Positions 7,600 through 15,688 of a DNA stretch of 18,849 bases are shown here, in pieces. The translations under genes and the position numbers were made by a program. The notes beneath the pieces were generated by a model. The model did no database searches and was not told the DNA's origin. It worked only from the letters and a program-made list of their open reading frames with translations. Position 1 is the stretch's first letter. Every line of letters begins with the position of its first letter. The stretch spans positions 1 through 18,849 of the forward strand of contig DGUI01000008.1 in the NCBI GenBank assembly GCA_002394605.1. The letters are read 5' to 3'. This DNA is from Mageeibacillus sp. UBA4314. GTDB taxonomy: Bacteria > Bacillota > Clostridia > Saccharofermentanales > Saccharofermentanaceae.

Positions 7600-8391
7600 T
7601 CAGACTGATAAGATTATATCACTATAAAGCTTCAAAAGATCAAAAGCGGCGATCTCTTCTGCCCTGCTGTTCTCATTATATCCTAATCCTTCAAGCAGTT
7701 CCCTGTTTACCTGTACATTATTCAGCAGTTTTTTGCGTCTTTGTGCAAAGCACTTCTCAAGGAAAGATACAAAACCTTCATCGATCTTACAGGCATTCTC
7801 TCCCCTGGTTATCGTAAATACTGTCGATTGAGTCTTCGGAACGGGATAATAATACTTCCCCGGCAGATCGAAAACGATCTCTATCTCCCCCCACAGCTCG
7901 CATAATATGGATAACGGTCCGTATTGCTTGGTGCACGGCCTGCAGATTATCCGCTGAAGAGCTTCTTTCTCGACCATGAGAACAAGTTTCCTGGCATTCC
8001 TAAGTTCAGACAGCATCTTCTTCATGATAGGAGTCATAACGTAATAAGGGATATTACTGACGGCTACATCATATGAGGAAGCATCATAATCCGAAGGATC
8101 TAATCTGGTATAGTCAGAAGCGATAACCCTGCATCCAATCGAGCTTGAGATATATCCTGCAAGGCGTTTATCGATCTCAACACAGGTAAGATCAGTATCG
8201 TCTGAGACGAGTTCTCTCGTAAGGGATCCGAGACCCGGACCGATCTCAAGGATCTTATCCCCGGGTTTGATCCCGCACAGTCCGATGATCCTTGAGATAC
8301 TCGCCTCATCACAAAGAAAATTCTGCCCGAATCTGGACTCGGGCAGAAAACCTATCTCTTCTGTTAATCTGATCAGCTCACTTCTGTTCAT
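7600..8391 (-). CDS. rsmA: 16S rRNA (adenine1518/1519-N6) dimethyltransferase RsmA
   Basis: RsmA (KsgA) dimethylates the two adjacent adenines in the 3'-terminal hairpin of 16S rRNA from S-adenosylmethionine, a late step in 30S assembly; its loss gives kasugamycin resistance. Visible motifs are FGQNFLCDEASISRII near the N-terminus, the SAM-binding LEIGPGLGSLTREL, the acidic residue in CVEIDKRL, and the catalytic motif IV SNIPYYVMTPIM (variant of NLPYY). A C-terminal helical domain follows with FAQRRKKLLNN. The chosen ATG (8389-8391) shares one base with the purL stop (TGATG). A GTG one codon upstream (8392-8394) would give a 4-base overlap and one extra Met. Either way translation is probably coupled to purL, since no strong ribosome binding site is seen. 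Confidence 0.96.
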   Translation of the reverse strand: MNRSELIRLTEEIGFLPESRFGQNFLCDEASISRIIGLCGIKPGDKILEIGPGLGSLTRELVSDDTDLTCVEIDKRLAGYISSSIGCRVIASDYTRLDPSDYDASSYDVAVSNIPYYVMTPIMKKMLSELRNARKLVLMVEKEALQRIICRPCTKQYGPLSILCELWGEIEIVFDLPGKYYYPVPKTQSTVFTITRGENACKIDEGFVSFLEKCFAQRRKKLLNNVQVNRELLEGLGYNENSRAEEIAAFDLLKLYSDIILSV

Positions 8392-11300
8392 CACTTGAAG
8401 TATGCAACACCGGATTCAAAGATCTTCTGGTGCTTGTTGCCGCCGATGTTCTTCGTAAGATCGGATTCGTATCTCTCAGTATGACCCATCTTACCGAAGA
8501 TCCTGCCGTCAGGTGACAGTATACCTTCGATTGCACAGACGGAACCGTTAGGATTAAATGCAGTCTCAGAAGCCTGCCGGTCATTGATATCAACATAGCA
8601 TGTCGCGATCTGACCGTTAGCTTCAAGCTTCCTTACTACTTCCATGGAAGCTGCGAAATTCCCCTCGCCGTGGGAGATCGGGATGTTATAGACCTCACCG
8701 ACTTCACACATCGACAGCCAGGGACTGTTATTGGACATGATCTTAGTCCTGACGTAACTGTTCTGATGGCGTCCGACATTGTTGAACGTGAGCGTCGGAG
8801 AATCAGCCGTAAGCTCTCTGATATCACCGTAAGGAAGGAGTCCGAGCTTGATAAGCGACTGAAAACCGTTACAGATTCCGAGCATGAGACCATCCCTGTT
8901 GAACAGCAGATCTCTTACGGCATCAGTGATCTGGTTGGATCTGAAAGCAGCAGCGAAGAACTTACCGGATCCTTCAGGCTCATCACCTGCAGAGAATCCG
9001 CCGGGCAGCATTACGATGTTCGCCTTGTTGATCTTGCCTGCAAGCGTTACGAGTGAATCTGTGATCTCCTCGGATGACTTGTTCCTGATGACAAATACAT
9101 CAGCCTCTGCACCGGCTCTCTCGAAAGCCCTTGCAGAATCAAGCTCACAGTTTGTGCCCGGGAATACAGGGATGACAACTCGAGGCTTTGCTCCTGTCAG
9201 AACTGAAGGAGCAGCCTTGAATGTCTTATCCGTATTATAAGGCTTGATCGTCTCGACGTGAGCGGGAACAGCCTTGGTGGCAAAGATGGGTTCAAGCTTG
9301 CCCTCATATGCCTCAAGAGCATCTGATACAGCCAGTTCCTGTGAACCGTAGGTGAACTTGCCTGAATCATCAGTCGTACCGATGAACTTACCGCCCGCCA
9401 TCTCTACCTTATCGATAGCATTGGAATCATTGGGGATAGCTACGATGATAGCGCCCATTGTCCTGCTGAAGAGTTCCTCTTCGCTAAGCTTATCAGAGAA
9501 ATTGAATCCGAGCCCGTTACCAAAGCACATTGCTGCAACCCTGGAAGCAAGACCGGATGCCCTTACTACTGCAGCATTCTGGACCTGTCCCCTCGCCTGC
9601 AGTTCCTTGACAGCCTTGAATACGCGAAGGACATGTTCCTTCTTATAGAAGCCCTTGCCGTTCCTTGCACACTTGATGAGATAGAGTCTCTGGTTCTCTG
9701 ATGTAAGGATGGAAGATATGAGCTTATCCGTTGTAGTCATACCGACGGCAAAGCTTACGAGCGTCGGAGGAACGTGGATCTCGTTGAACGATCCGCTCAT
9801 TGAATCCTTGCCGCCGATGGAACCTGTACCGAAGTCGAGCTGCGCCTGGTAAGCACCGAGGAGCGCGGACAGAGGCTTGCCCCAGCTCTTCTCACTGCCC
9901 ATCCTTTCGAAATATTCCTGGAAAGTAAGCCTTGCCTTGGCAGGGTCAGAACCCATGGCAAGCAGCTTCAACAAACTCTCGACTACTGCATGATAAGAAC
10001 CTGCATATGTGTTCCACTCTGTGTAATAGGGATCAAAGCCATATGTCATGACGGAGCAGTCAGAAGTAACGCCATGCTCCATGGGGATCTTGGCTGCCAT
10101 ACCTTCCTCAGGTGAGTTCTGGAACTTGCCTCCGTAAGGCATGAGCGCAGTAGCAGCACCGATGGAAGAGTCAAATCTCTGAGTAAGGCCCTTCCTGGAA
10201 CATCCGTCAAGGCTGTTAAGCGCGCCCTTAAGGGATGAGGCAAAATCACCGGGTTTATAAGCATCAATTGTCTTGTCGATATAGACATTCTCCATGTCAG
10301 GAGCTGCGACAACTGCCTTTGCATACTGCTTGGCGCCGTTCGTATCGATAAAGCTCCTGGGAAGGTCAACGATCGTGTTGCCATTCCAGACCATCTTCAT
10401 AACAGGTTCTTCCGTCACTCTTGCAACGACGGTAGCTTCAAGATTCTCCCTGTCAGCTGCGGCCATGAACTTATCCAGATCTGAAGGATGGATTACAACA
10501 GCCATTCTCTCCTGTGATTCTGAGATGGCGATCTCAGTACCATCGAGACCTTCATACTTCTTGGAAACTGCATCAAGATTGATCTCAAGGCCTGCTGCAA
10601 GTTCGCCAATGGCAACGGATACGCCGCCTGCACCGAAGTCATTACATCTGATAATGAGCTTTGTTACTGAAGGATCTCTGAACAGTCTCTGGAGCTTACG
10701 CTCTGTCGGAGGATTACCTTTCTGGACTTCTGAACCGCATGTGAGGACGGACTTAGTATCGTGAGCCTTGGATGAACCCGTAGCACCGCCGATACCGTCT
10801 CTGCCCGTTCTTCCGCCGAGGAGAACAACGATGTCACCATCCTGAGGCCTCTCTCTGACGATGTTCTCTGCAGGAGCTGCTGCGATGACGGCACCGATCT
10901 CCATTCTCTTCGCAACATAACCGGGATGATAGATCTCATCGACCTGACCTGTTGCAAGACCGATCTGGTTACCATATGATGAATAACCTGCTGCAGCCGT
11001 CCTTACGATCTTCTTCTGTGACAGCTTGCCCTTAAGTGTCATGGATACAGGAACCGTAGGATCTCCTGCGCCTGTTACACGCATAGCCTGATATACATAA
11101 GATCTTCCGGACAGCGGATCTCTGATGGCACCGCCAAGACATGTAGCAGCGCCACCGAAAGGCTCGATCTCAGTAGGATGATTATGTGTCTCGTTCTTGA
11201 ACATGAGGATATAATCCTTATCCTCGCCATCAACCTTGATCCTGATCTTGATGGAGCATGCATTGATCTCCTCAGACTCATCAAGGTCGTCGAGCTTGCC

Positions 11301-12167
11301 GTCCTTCTTGAGTTTCTTAACGGCAAGAGTAGCGATATCCATGAGACAGATGTGCTTCTCTTCAAGTCTTCCCTTGTAGAGGTCTTCCCTGCTCGTCAGA
11401 TAATCCTTATACGTATTCCTGACTTCTTCCGTAAGTTCGTCATCACCCTCGAAAGTGATATCTGTCAGCTCCGTAAGGAATGTTGTATGACGGCAATGGT
11501 CTGACCAGTATGTATCGAGTACTCTGATCTCAGTAATGGTAGGGTTCCTGCCCTGATCCTTGAAGAAATCCTGTGTGAACTTAAGGTCTGCATCGCTCAT
11601 GGCAAGACCTAAGGAAGCTCTCATCTCAGACAGTTCGCTGTCTGACTTTGATATAAAACCGTCAACAGTAGCTACGGTCGTAGGGATATCAAAGCTGTCA
11701 ACAAGAGTATCGGGCTTAGCCGGATCTGCTTCGCGGCATTCAACGGGGTTGATGAGATAGCCCTTGATCTTCTCCTTGTCAGAATCCGTAAGAGTACCGT
11801 AGAAGCAAACAACCTTTGCAGATCTGACATTGGGACGCTCCTTCTGTGTGAGGAACTGAACGCACTGGGCAGCAGAGTCAGCTCTCTGATCATACTGACC
11901 GGGAAGTGCTTCGATGCGCAATACATATGCGCAACCTGAAAGGTCTGCTTCCTCATCGTAGACATCATCTACGGGAGGTTCAGAAAATACTACGGTCTTG
12001 GCATTCTCATATTCCTCATCAGTTATTCCTTCAACGTCATACTGATTAAGGATACGGACCTTATCGATGGTCCTGATGTCCAGGTCTGATGATACATCGT
12101 GAAGTATCTGCCTGGCTTCAACTGCAAATTCGGGCTTCTTCTCTGAAAGGATTCTTCTTACTGACAT
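8391..12167 (-). CDS. purL: Phosphoribosylformylglycinamidine synthase, single-chain
   Basis: This enzyme converts FGAR, ATP and glutamine to FGAM, the fourth step of de novo purine synthesis. It is the large single-chain form of 1258 residues, fusing the synthase and glutaminase that other Firmicutes encode as PurL, PurQ and PurS; the clade is typical of Clostridia and some Lactobacillales. Synthase motifs include DTYWSDHCRHTTF and KNETHNHPTEIEPFGGAATC (two substrate/ATP-site motifs), plus GGKDSMSG in the second AIR-synthase-like half. The C-terminal class I glutaminase starts at VVIPVFPGTNCELDSARAFE and has the nucleophile in GICNGFQ (Cys1099) and the His/Glu pair in GHTER (His1229, Glu1231). 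The ATG at 12165-12167 has AGGAGA seven nt upstream. A promoter is likely in the 67-nt gap before it. Other pur genes are absent from the window. Confidence 0.97.
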   Translation of the reverse strand: MSVRRILSEKKPEFAVEARQILHDVSSDLDIRTIDKVRILNQYDVEGITDEEYENAKTVVFSEPPVDDVYDEEADLSGCAYVLRIEALPGQYDQRADSAAQCVQFLTQKERPNVRSAKVVCFYGTLTDSDKEKIKGYLINPVECREADPAKPDTLVDSFDIPTTVATVDGFISKSDSELSEMRASLGLAMSDADLKFTQDFFKDQGRNPTITEIRVLDTYWSDHCRHTTFLTELTDITFEGDDELTEEVRNTYKDYLTSREDLYKGRLEEKHICLMDIATLAVKKLKKDGKLDDLDESEEINACSIKIRIKVDGEDKDYILMFKNETHNHPTEIEPFGGAATCLGGAIRDPLSGRSYVYQAMRVTGAGDPTVPVSMTLKGKLSQKKIVRTAAAGYSSYGNQIGLATGQVDEIYHPGYVAKRMEIGAVIAAAPAENIVRERPQDGDIVVLLGGRTGRDGIGGATGSSKAHDTKSVLTCGSEVQKGNPPTERKLQRLFRDPSVTKLIIRCNDFGAGGVSVAIGELAAGLEINLDAVSKKYEGLDGTEIAISESQERMAVVIHPSDLDKFMAAADRENLEATVVARVTEEPVMKMVWNGNTIVDLPRSFIDTNGAKQYAKAVVAAPDMENVYIDKTIDAYKPGDFASSLKGALNSLDGCSRKGLTQRFDSSIGAATALMPYGGKFQNSPEEGMAAKIPMEHGVTSDCSVMTYGFDPYYTEWNTYAGSYHAVVESLLKLLAMGSDPAKARLTFQEYFERMGSEKSWGKPLSALLGAYQAQLDFGTGSIGGKDSMSGSFNEIHVPPTLVSFAVGMTTTDKLISSILTSENQRLYLIKCARNGKGFYKKEHVLRVFKAVKELQARGQVQNAAVVRASGLASRVAAMCFGNGLGFNFSDKLSEEELFSRTMGAIIVAIPNDSNAIDKVEMAGGKFIGTTDDSGKFTYGSQELAVSDALEAYEGKLEPIFATKAVPAHVETIKPYNTDKTFKAAPSVLTGAKPRVVIPVFPGTNCELDSARAFERAGAEADVFVIRNKSSEEITDSLVTLAGKINKANIVMLPGGFSAGDEPEGSGKFFAAAFRSNQITDAVRDLLFNRDGLMLGICNGFQSLIKLGLLPYGDIRELTADSPTLTFNNVGRHQNSYVRTKIMSNNSPWLSMCEVGEVYNIPISHGEGNFAASMEVVRKLEANGQIATCYVDINDRQASETAFNPNGSVCAIEGILSPDGRIFGKMGHTERYESDLTKNIGGNKHQKIFESGVAYFK

Positions 12168-12199
12168 AGGGATCTCCTGTCTTAATTAATATATAAATA

Positions 12200-12231
12200 A
12201 GTATAGCACAAGTTATGATGGAACAAGTCAA
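12200..12231 (-). promoter_or_regulatory. Probable promoter of purL
   Basis: In the 67-nt gap before purL the minus strand reads TGCTATACT, an extended -10 with TATACT at 12205-12200. Upstream lies TTGACT at 12231-12226, a near-consensus -35, but the spacing is 20 nt; a 17-nt spacing gives only ACTTGT. The extended -10 could compensate. The predicted leader is about 25 nt and AT-rich, too short for a purine riboswitch. No hairpin or T-run terminator is visible for the lipoprotein gene, so read-through also seems likely. Confidence 0.5.
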
Positions 12232-12234
12232 TCT

Positions 12235-12876
12235 TTATTGACCTGTCTTGATCCACATTGCAGGCCTTACACCGATGCTGTAATCGGTAACACCGCGGCC
12301 ACGGTCATTGACATAGCCGGCACTATGGACAAATGAGACGCTGCGGCCTTCGCAGCCGGGCGTTCTCGTCCACCAGTAGATCATTCCGTTGATGTGTTTC
12401 TGGCCCCCTCTTGATTCTGCATAAGATGTCGGAGCAGTCTTGCGCAGATCATCAGATTCAAAGAGTGCTTCTGCCTCCTCGTTGCTGAGAAGGTAAACGC
12501 GGTCATCTGTATCGTTGCCGCCCGGAGTTCCATATGACGGATTATCCGTGTTGCTGAGATGTGCAGGCAGGATCTTATCCTGCTCTTCCTGACTGAAAGC
12601 TGCATCAATAAACCCGTTATTGAGCCATTTCCTGAGAGAACTGGTCTCCCAGGTCGTATCGACCCAATCCTCGTTAAGCGGGATGGCATCGATCGCATAC
12701 CTGGAGATGATAAGTTCAGACGAGCCGTCCTTCTTAAGGACGATCCATTCTATATCCTCACCGCCGTATCTTCCGAACCTTAATGTCTCCATATCAGAAG
12801 AACTGCTGCCTGAACAGCCGCTTGATACGCTTATGACTAACAGTAATGCAACTACGGTCCGGAGGATCCTTCTCAT
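12235..12876 (-). CDS. DUF6273-domain lipoprotein
   Basis: This is a 213-residue secreted lipoprotein. The signal peptide has a basic start (MRRILR), a hydrophobic core (8-17) and a lipobox-like SSGC with the lipidated Cys at 21; the -3 position is Ser rather than Leu, so the box is somewhat degenerate. A Ser-rich linker leads to a domain (about 30-210) matching DUF6273, common in Clostridia: RFGRYGGEDIEWIVLKKDG, TTWETSSLRKWLNNGF (74-89), PGGNDTDDRVYLLSNEEAE (118-136), YWWTRTPG (167-174) and GVRPAMWI (202-209). The fold's function is not established. Its ATG directly abuts the htpG stop (TAAATG), implying translational coupling, and it is the last gene before the purL promoter. I know no role for it; an exported surface-associated protein is the safe reading. 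Confidence 0.82.
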   Translation of the reverse strand: MRRILRTVVALLLVISVSSGCSGSSSSDMETLRFGRYGGEDIEWIVLKKDGSSELIISRYAIDAIPLNEDWVDTTWETSSLRKWLNNGFIDAAFSQEEQDKILPAHLSNTDNPSYGTPGGNDTDDRVYLLSNEEAEALFESDDLRKTAPTSYAESRGGQKHINGMIYWWTRTPGCEGRSVSFVHSAGYVNDRGRGVTDYSIGVRPAMWIKTGQ

Positions 12877-14799
12877 TTACAGTCTTTCTGCACTTTCGGC
12901 AAGCAATTCTGAATTGTACTTGAGGAACCTTGTCAGAGCCTCGCTGTCGATCGAACCGTGAGCAAGCCTTGCCTGATCATAGATGTGAAGGGCAAGCCTG
13001 CTTACCTCATCCTCTTTGTTGCCAAGGCTGTGGAGAGCCCTGATCTTGGCAACAACCGGGTTGTCGGTGTTGATAACGAGTTCCTTGAGATCAGGATAGA
13101 GCTCGTCGATATTCATATCGGGGTTCATCGCTCCGCCCATCATCTGCTCATACTGTTTCCTCATCTCCTGGATCCTTCTGTTCTCTTCGGATTCCCTTAT
13201 CATCGCGGGCATCTGATCCGCTCCCATGGCGACAGCCTTTACGTCGAGCTTGTCATTAGAGAGTGCCTTGCGGAACAGGTCGCGTACTGATTCGAGAGTC
13301 TCGTTGTCAGACTCATCGCCCTTTATCTCGGAATCAACGCGCTTGAACTTATATCCCTGGTTCTTAAACTCATAGAACGATTCAAAATCGTTATCCAAAA
13401 CATCGTTCATAACGACAACTGTATTACCTGATGACTTGCACATATCAACATATGCAGCCTGCGCTTTCGCATCGTTCGTGTAGTAGATATCCTTCTTGTC
13501 GTCGGTCGTGAGCTCGGATATGGTCTTGAACTCATCATCCACCGTCTTGAAGATAAGGATATCCTTGACCTTGTCGTAGAACTTCTCGTCCTTCATGGAA
13601 CCGTACTTAACGAATACGGAGATGTCAGACCAGTATTTCTCGAAGCTGGGACGGTCATTCTTGAACAGGTCGCAAAGCCTGTCAGCAACCTTCTTGATGA
13701 TGTGGGCAGACAGCTTCTTAACGTAAGCATCCTGCTGCAATGCTGATCTGGACACATTAAGAGGCAGATCGGAACAATCAAGGCAGCCCTGGAGCAGGAA
13801 CAGGAAATCGGGGATGATCTCTTCGATGTTGTCTGCTACGAATACCTGATGATTATAGATCTTGATGCGTCCCTCAAGTGACTGGTATGCATTGTTTGTC
13901 TTCGGGAAATAAAGGATGCCCTGCAGCGTGAACGGATAGTCCATGTTGAGATGGATCCAGAACAGAGGATCTGAACTGTCGTTAAATACGCTGTGGTAGA
14001 AAGACTTATATTCCTCATCCGTGCATTCTGAGGGCTTCTTGATCCACAGAGGCTCGGTATTATTCATCGGAGCATTCTTCAAAGGCTCTGACTTATATTC
14101 TTCGCCCTTCTCTTCTGCTTCCTTGCGCTTCTTCTCTTCGTGTTCCTCGTGGAGCCTGTCGGCCTTAAGATCGATGAAGTAGAGATCTGAAGGGATGAAT
14201 GAGCAGTACTTGCGCAAGGTCATGCGCAATGTTGCGGAATCGAATATCTTTGCAGCTTCTTCGGAAAGCTTGAGAGTGATGAGTGTACCTCTGGATGCCT
14301 TATCACAGTCAGAGATCGTAAACTCCATTCCGTCTTCTGACTCCCACTTGACCGCAGGCGCATCCTCAAAGCTCTTTGTCTCGATCGTTACCTTGTCTGC
14401 AACCATGAATGCCGAATAGAATCCGAGACCGAAATGACCGATGATACCGGATTTATCTGTTGAATCCTGGTTATATTTCGTAACGAAATCAAGAGCGCCT
14501 GAGAAAGCGATCTGGTTGATATATTTATCGACCTCTTCTGCCGTCATGCCGATACCGTTATCTTCAAAGGATATCGTCTTGCTGTCATCGTCATATCTTA
14601 CGTAGATCTCATACTTCTCGTCTTCTGCGGGAGCAGGTGCCGTTCCGAGTTCCACGAGCCTCTTGAATTTCGCGATGGCGTCTGCACAGTTAGATACGAG
14701 TTCCCTCACGAAAATGTCCTGATCCTCATACAGCCACTGCCTGATGATCGGGAAGATGTTTTCCGTTGTTACTGATATCTGCCCTTTCTTAGTTTCCAT
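12877..14799 (-). CDS. htpG: Chaperone protein HtpG (Hsp90)
   Basis: HtpG is the bacterial Hsp90, a dimeric ATP-driven chaperone of the cytosol. From the chosen start the protein is 640 residues, normal for the family. The GHKL ATP site shows RELVSNCADAIAKF (32-45; Cys38 where Ala or Ser is common), EDNGIGMT (79-86), the lid SGIIGHFGLGFYSAFMVAD (117-135) and RGTLITL. The middle domain has WIKKPSECTDEEYKSFY and LNVSRSALQQD. The C-terminal dimerisation part ends at SAERL. The start is the ATG at 14797-14799, with GGAGG (14812-14808) eight nt upstream. A TTG at 14812-14814 would extend the frame by five residues but overlaps the ribosome binding site and is rejected. No CIRCE or other heat-shock element is seen nearby, and it seems to be co-transcribed with the aminotransferase gene upstream. 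Confidence 0.97.
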   Translation of the reverse strand: METKKGQISVTTENIFPIIRQWLYEDQDIFVRELVSNCADAIAKFKRLVELGTAPAPAEDEKYEIYVRYDDDSKTISFEDNGIGMTAEEVDKYINQIAFSGALDFVTKYNQDSTDKSGIIGHFGLGFYSAFMVADKVTIETKSFEDAPAVKWESEDGMEFTISDCDKASRGTLITLKLSEEAAKIFDSATLRMTLRKYCSFIPSDLYFIDLKADRLHEEHEEKKRKEAEEKGEEYKSEPLKNAPMNNTEPLWIKKPSECTDEEYKSFYHSVFNDSSDPLFWIHLNMDYPFTLQGILYFPKTNNAYQSLEGRIKIYNHQVFVADNIEEIIPDFLFLLQGCLDCSDLPLNVSRSALQQDAYVKKLSAHIIKKVADRLCDLFKNDRPSFEKYWSDISVFVKYGSMKDEKFYDKVKDILIFKTVDDEFKTISELTTDDKKDIYYTNDAKAQAAYVDMCKSSGNTVVVMNDVLDNDFESFYEFKNQGYKFKRVDSEIKGDESDNETLESVRDLFRKALSNDKLDVKAVAMGADQMPAMIRESEENRRIQEMRKQYEQMMGGAMNPDMNIDELYPDLKELVINTDNPVVAKIRALHSLGNKEDEVSRLALHIYDQARLAHGSIDSEALTRFLKYNSELLAESAERL

Positions 14800-14807
14800 G
14801 TATATCG

Positions 14808-14812
14808 CCTCC
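14808..14812 (-). promoter_or_regulatory. Ribosome binding site that fixes the htpG start
   Basis: The minus strand reads GGAGG here, followed by eight bases and then ATG GAA ACT AAG. An upstream in-frame TTG (14812-14814) shares a base with this site, so it cannot be the start served by it. The site therefore favours the METKKGQ N-terminus over a five-residue longer form. Confidence 0.8.
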
Positions 14813-14814
14813 AA

Positions 14815-15666
14815 TTATTTATTTCGCATAATATATTCTTCCGTGGCAGCCTGATATTCACGTGAAATCTGTGTCAAAATGCTGTTATTGACGGAATTGA
14901 ACTTGTAACCTTCAACATAGCTGATCGGCAGGATGTCAAAAGGAGTGCTCGACACGAAGAGCGCAGCATCCGCCTGCTTCAGTTCAGCAAGCGTAAACGT
15001 GCCCGTTAGGAGTTCTATGCCAGACTTATCAAGCGAACTCATGACCCTGCTCCGTGTGATACCGATAAGTATCTTATCGTCAGGCGCTGAATAGACCTTA
15101 TCACCGATCACGGCAAAGAAATTGGACTTGCTGCCCTCATATATCTTATCGTTCCTGTCAGTAAGCAAAACCTCATACGGCAGCCCCTGCTTGTTAACAC
15201 GCCCGAAAGCCTCGGCAACAGCCGCCTTGTAGTCTCCCCTGAACACCTTAAGGTTAGGATCTACCCTCTCCCAATTAAGGATGTTGGTGTTGATGCCAAA
15301 CCTGAAGTGATCAGGCGACGGGATGTTTGCTTCACAGATATGGAATACGAGCTTATCTGATGTAAGAACGATCCTGAGATTGCCTTCTCCGGCAAATGCG
15401 ATATCTCTGACGTATTTCCTTGCTTCAGCCATGATAAATGAGGTATCAACCGGAAAATCCTCAATCCCCTTTACAGACTTTGCAAGCCTTGCCATATGAT
15501 CTTCGATAAAAAGGAGTATACCGTCCTTGATCCTTACTGTCTCGTAATACTTGACCTCAGGAGACGGTCTGCTCATCTCCTCTGCCGGAATGCTGTCTGA
15601 TGAGATCAGCTCTCCATTCATGTAATATCTATCGCCCAAAGGCTTCTCGATAATCGGATAATTCAT
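14815..15666 (-). CDS. Class IV PLP-dependent aminotransferase (aminodeoxychorismate lyase / BCAT / D-amino acid type)
   Basis: This is a complete 283-residue fold-type IV PLP enzyme. Visible features are YYETVRIKDGILLFIEDH (40-57) with the following MARLAKS, the PLP Lys at 147 in FRGDYKAAV, EVLLTDRNDKIYEGSKSN (165-182) with Glu177 of the PLP-pyridine contact, and LIGITRSRV, the phosphate-binding turn. The family includes branched-chain aminotransferase (usually above 300 residues), D-amino acid aminotransferase and 4-amino-4-deoxychorismate lyase (PabC). Length fits the latter two better, but no pab or folate genes are nearby to support PabC. The ATG at 15664-15666 has GAGGTG seven nt upstream. 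It lies 22 nt after the membrane-protein gene, and its stop lies 15 nt before the htpG start. Family is firm; substrate is open. Confidence 0.88.
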   Translation of the reverse strand: MNYPIIEKPLGDRYYMNGELISSDSIPAEEMSRPSPEVKYYETVRIKDGILLFIEDHMARLAKSVKGIEDFPVDTSFIMAEARKYVRDIAFAGEGNLRIVLTSDKLVFHICEANIPSPDHFRFGINTNILNWERVDPNLKVFRGDYKAAVAEAFGRVNKQGLPYEVLLTDRNDKIYEGSKSNFFAVIGDKVYSAPDDKILIGITRSRVMSSLDKSGIELLTGTFTLAELKQADAALFVSSTPFDILPISYVEGYKFNSVNNSILTQISREYQAATEEYIMRNK

Positions 15667-15688
15667 ATATTCACACCTCGAACCTATA

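Noticed and set aside
14812..14814. TTG as the htpG start, giving five extra residues
   Set aside because: The TTG shares a base with the GGAGG that serves the ATG at 14797-14799, and that ATG gives the usual METKKGQ-type N-terminus.
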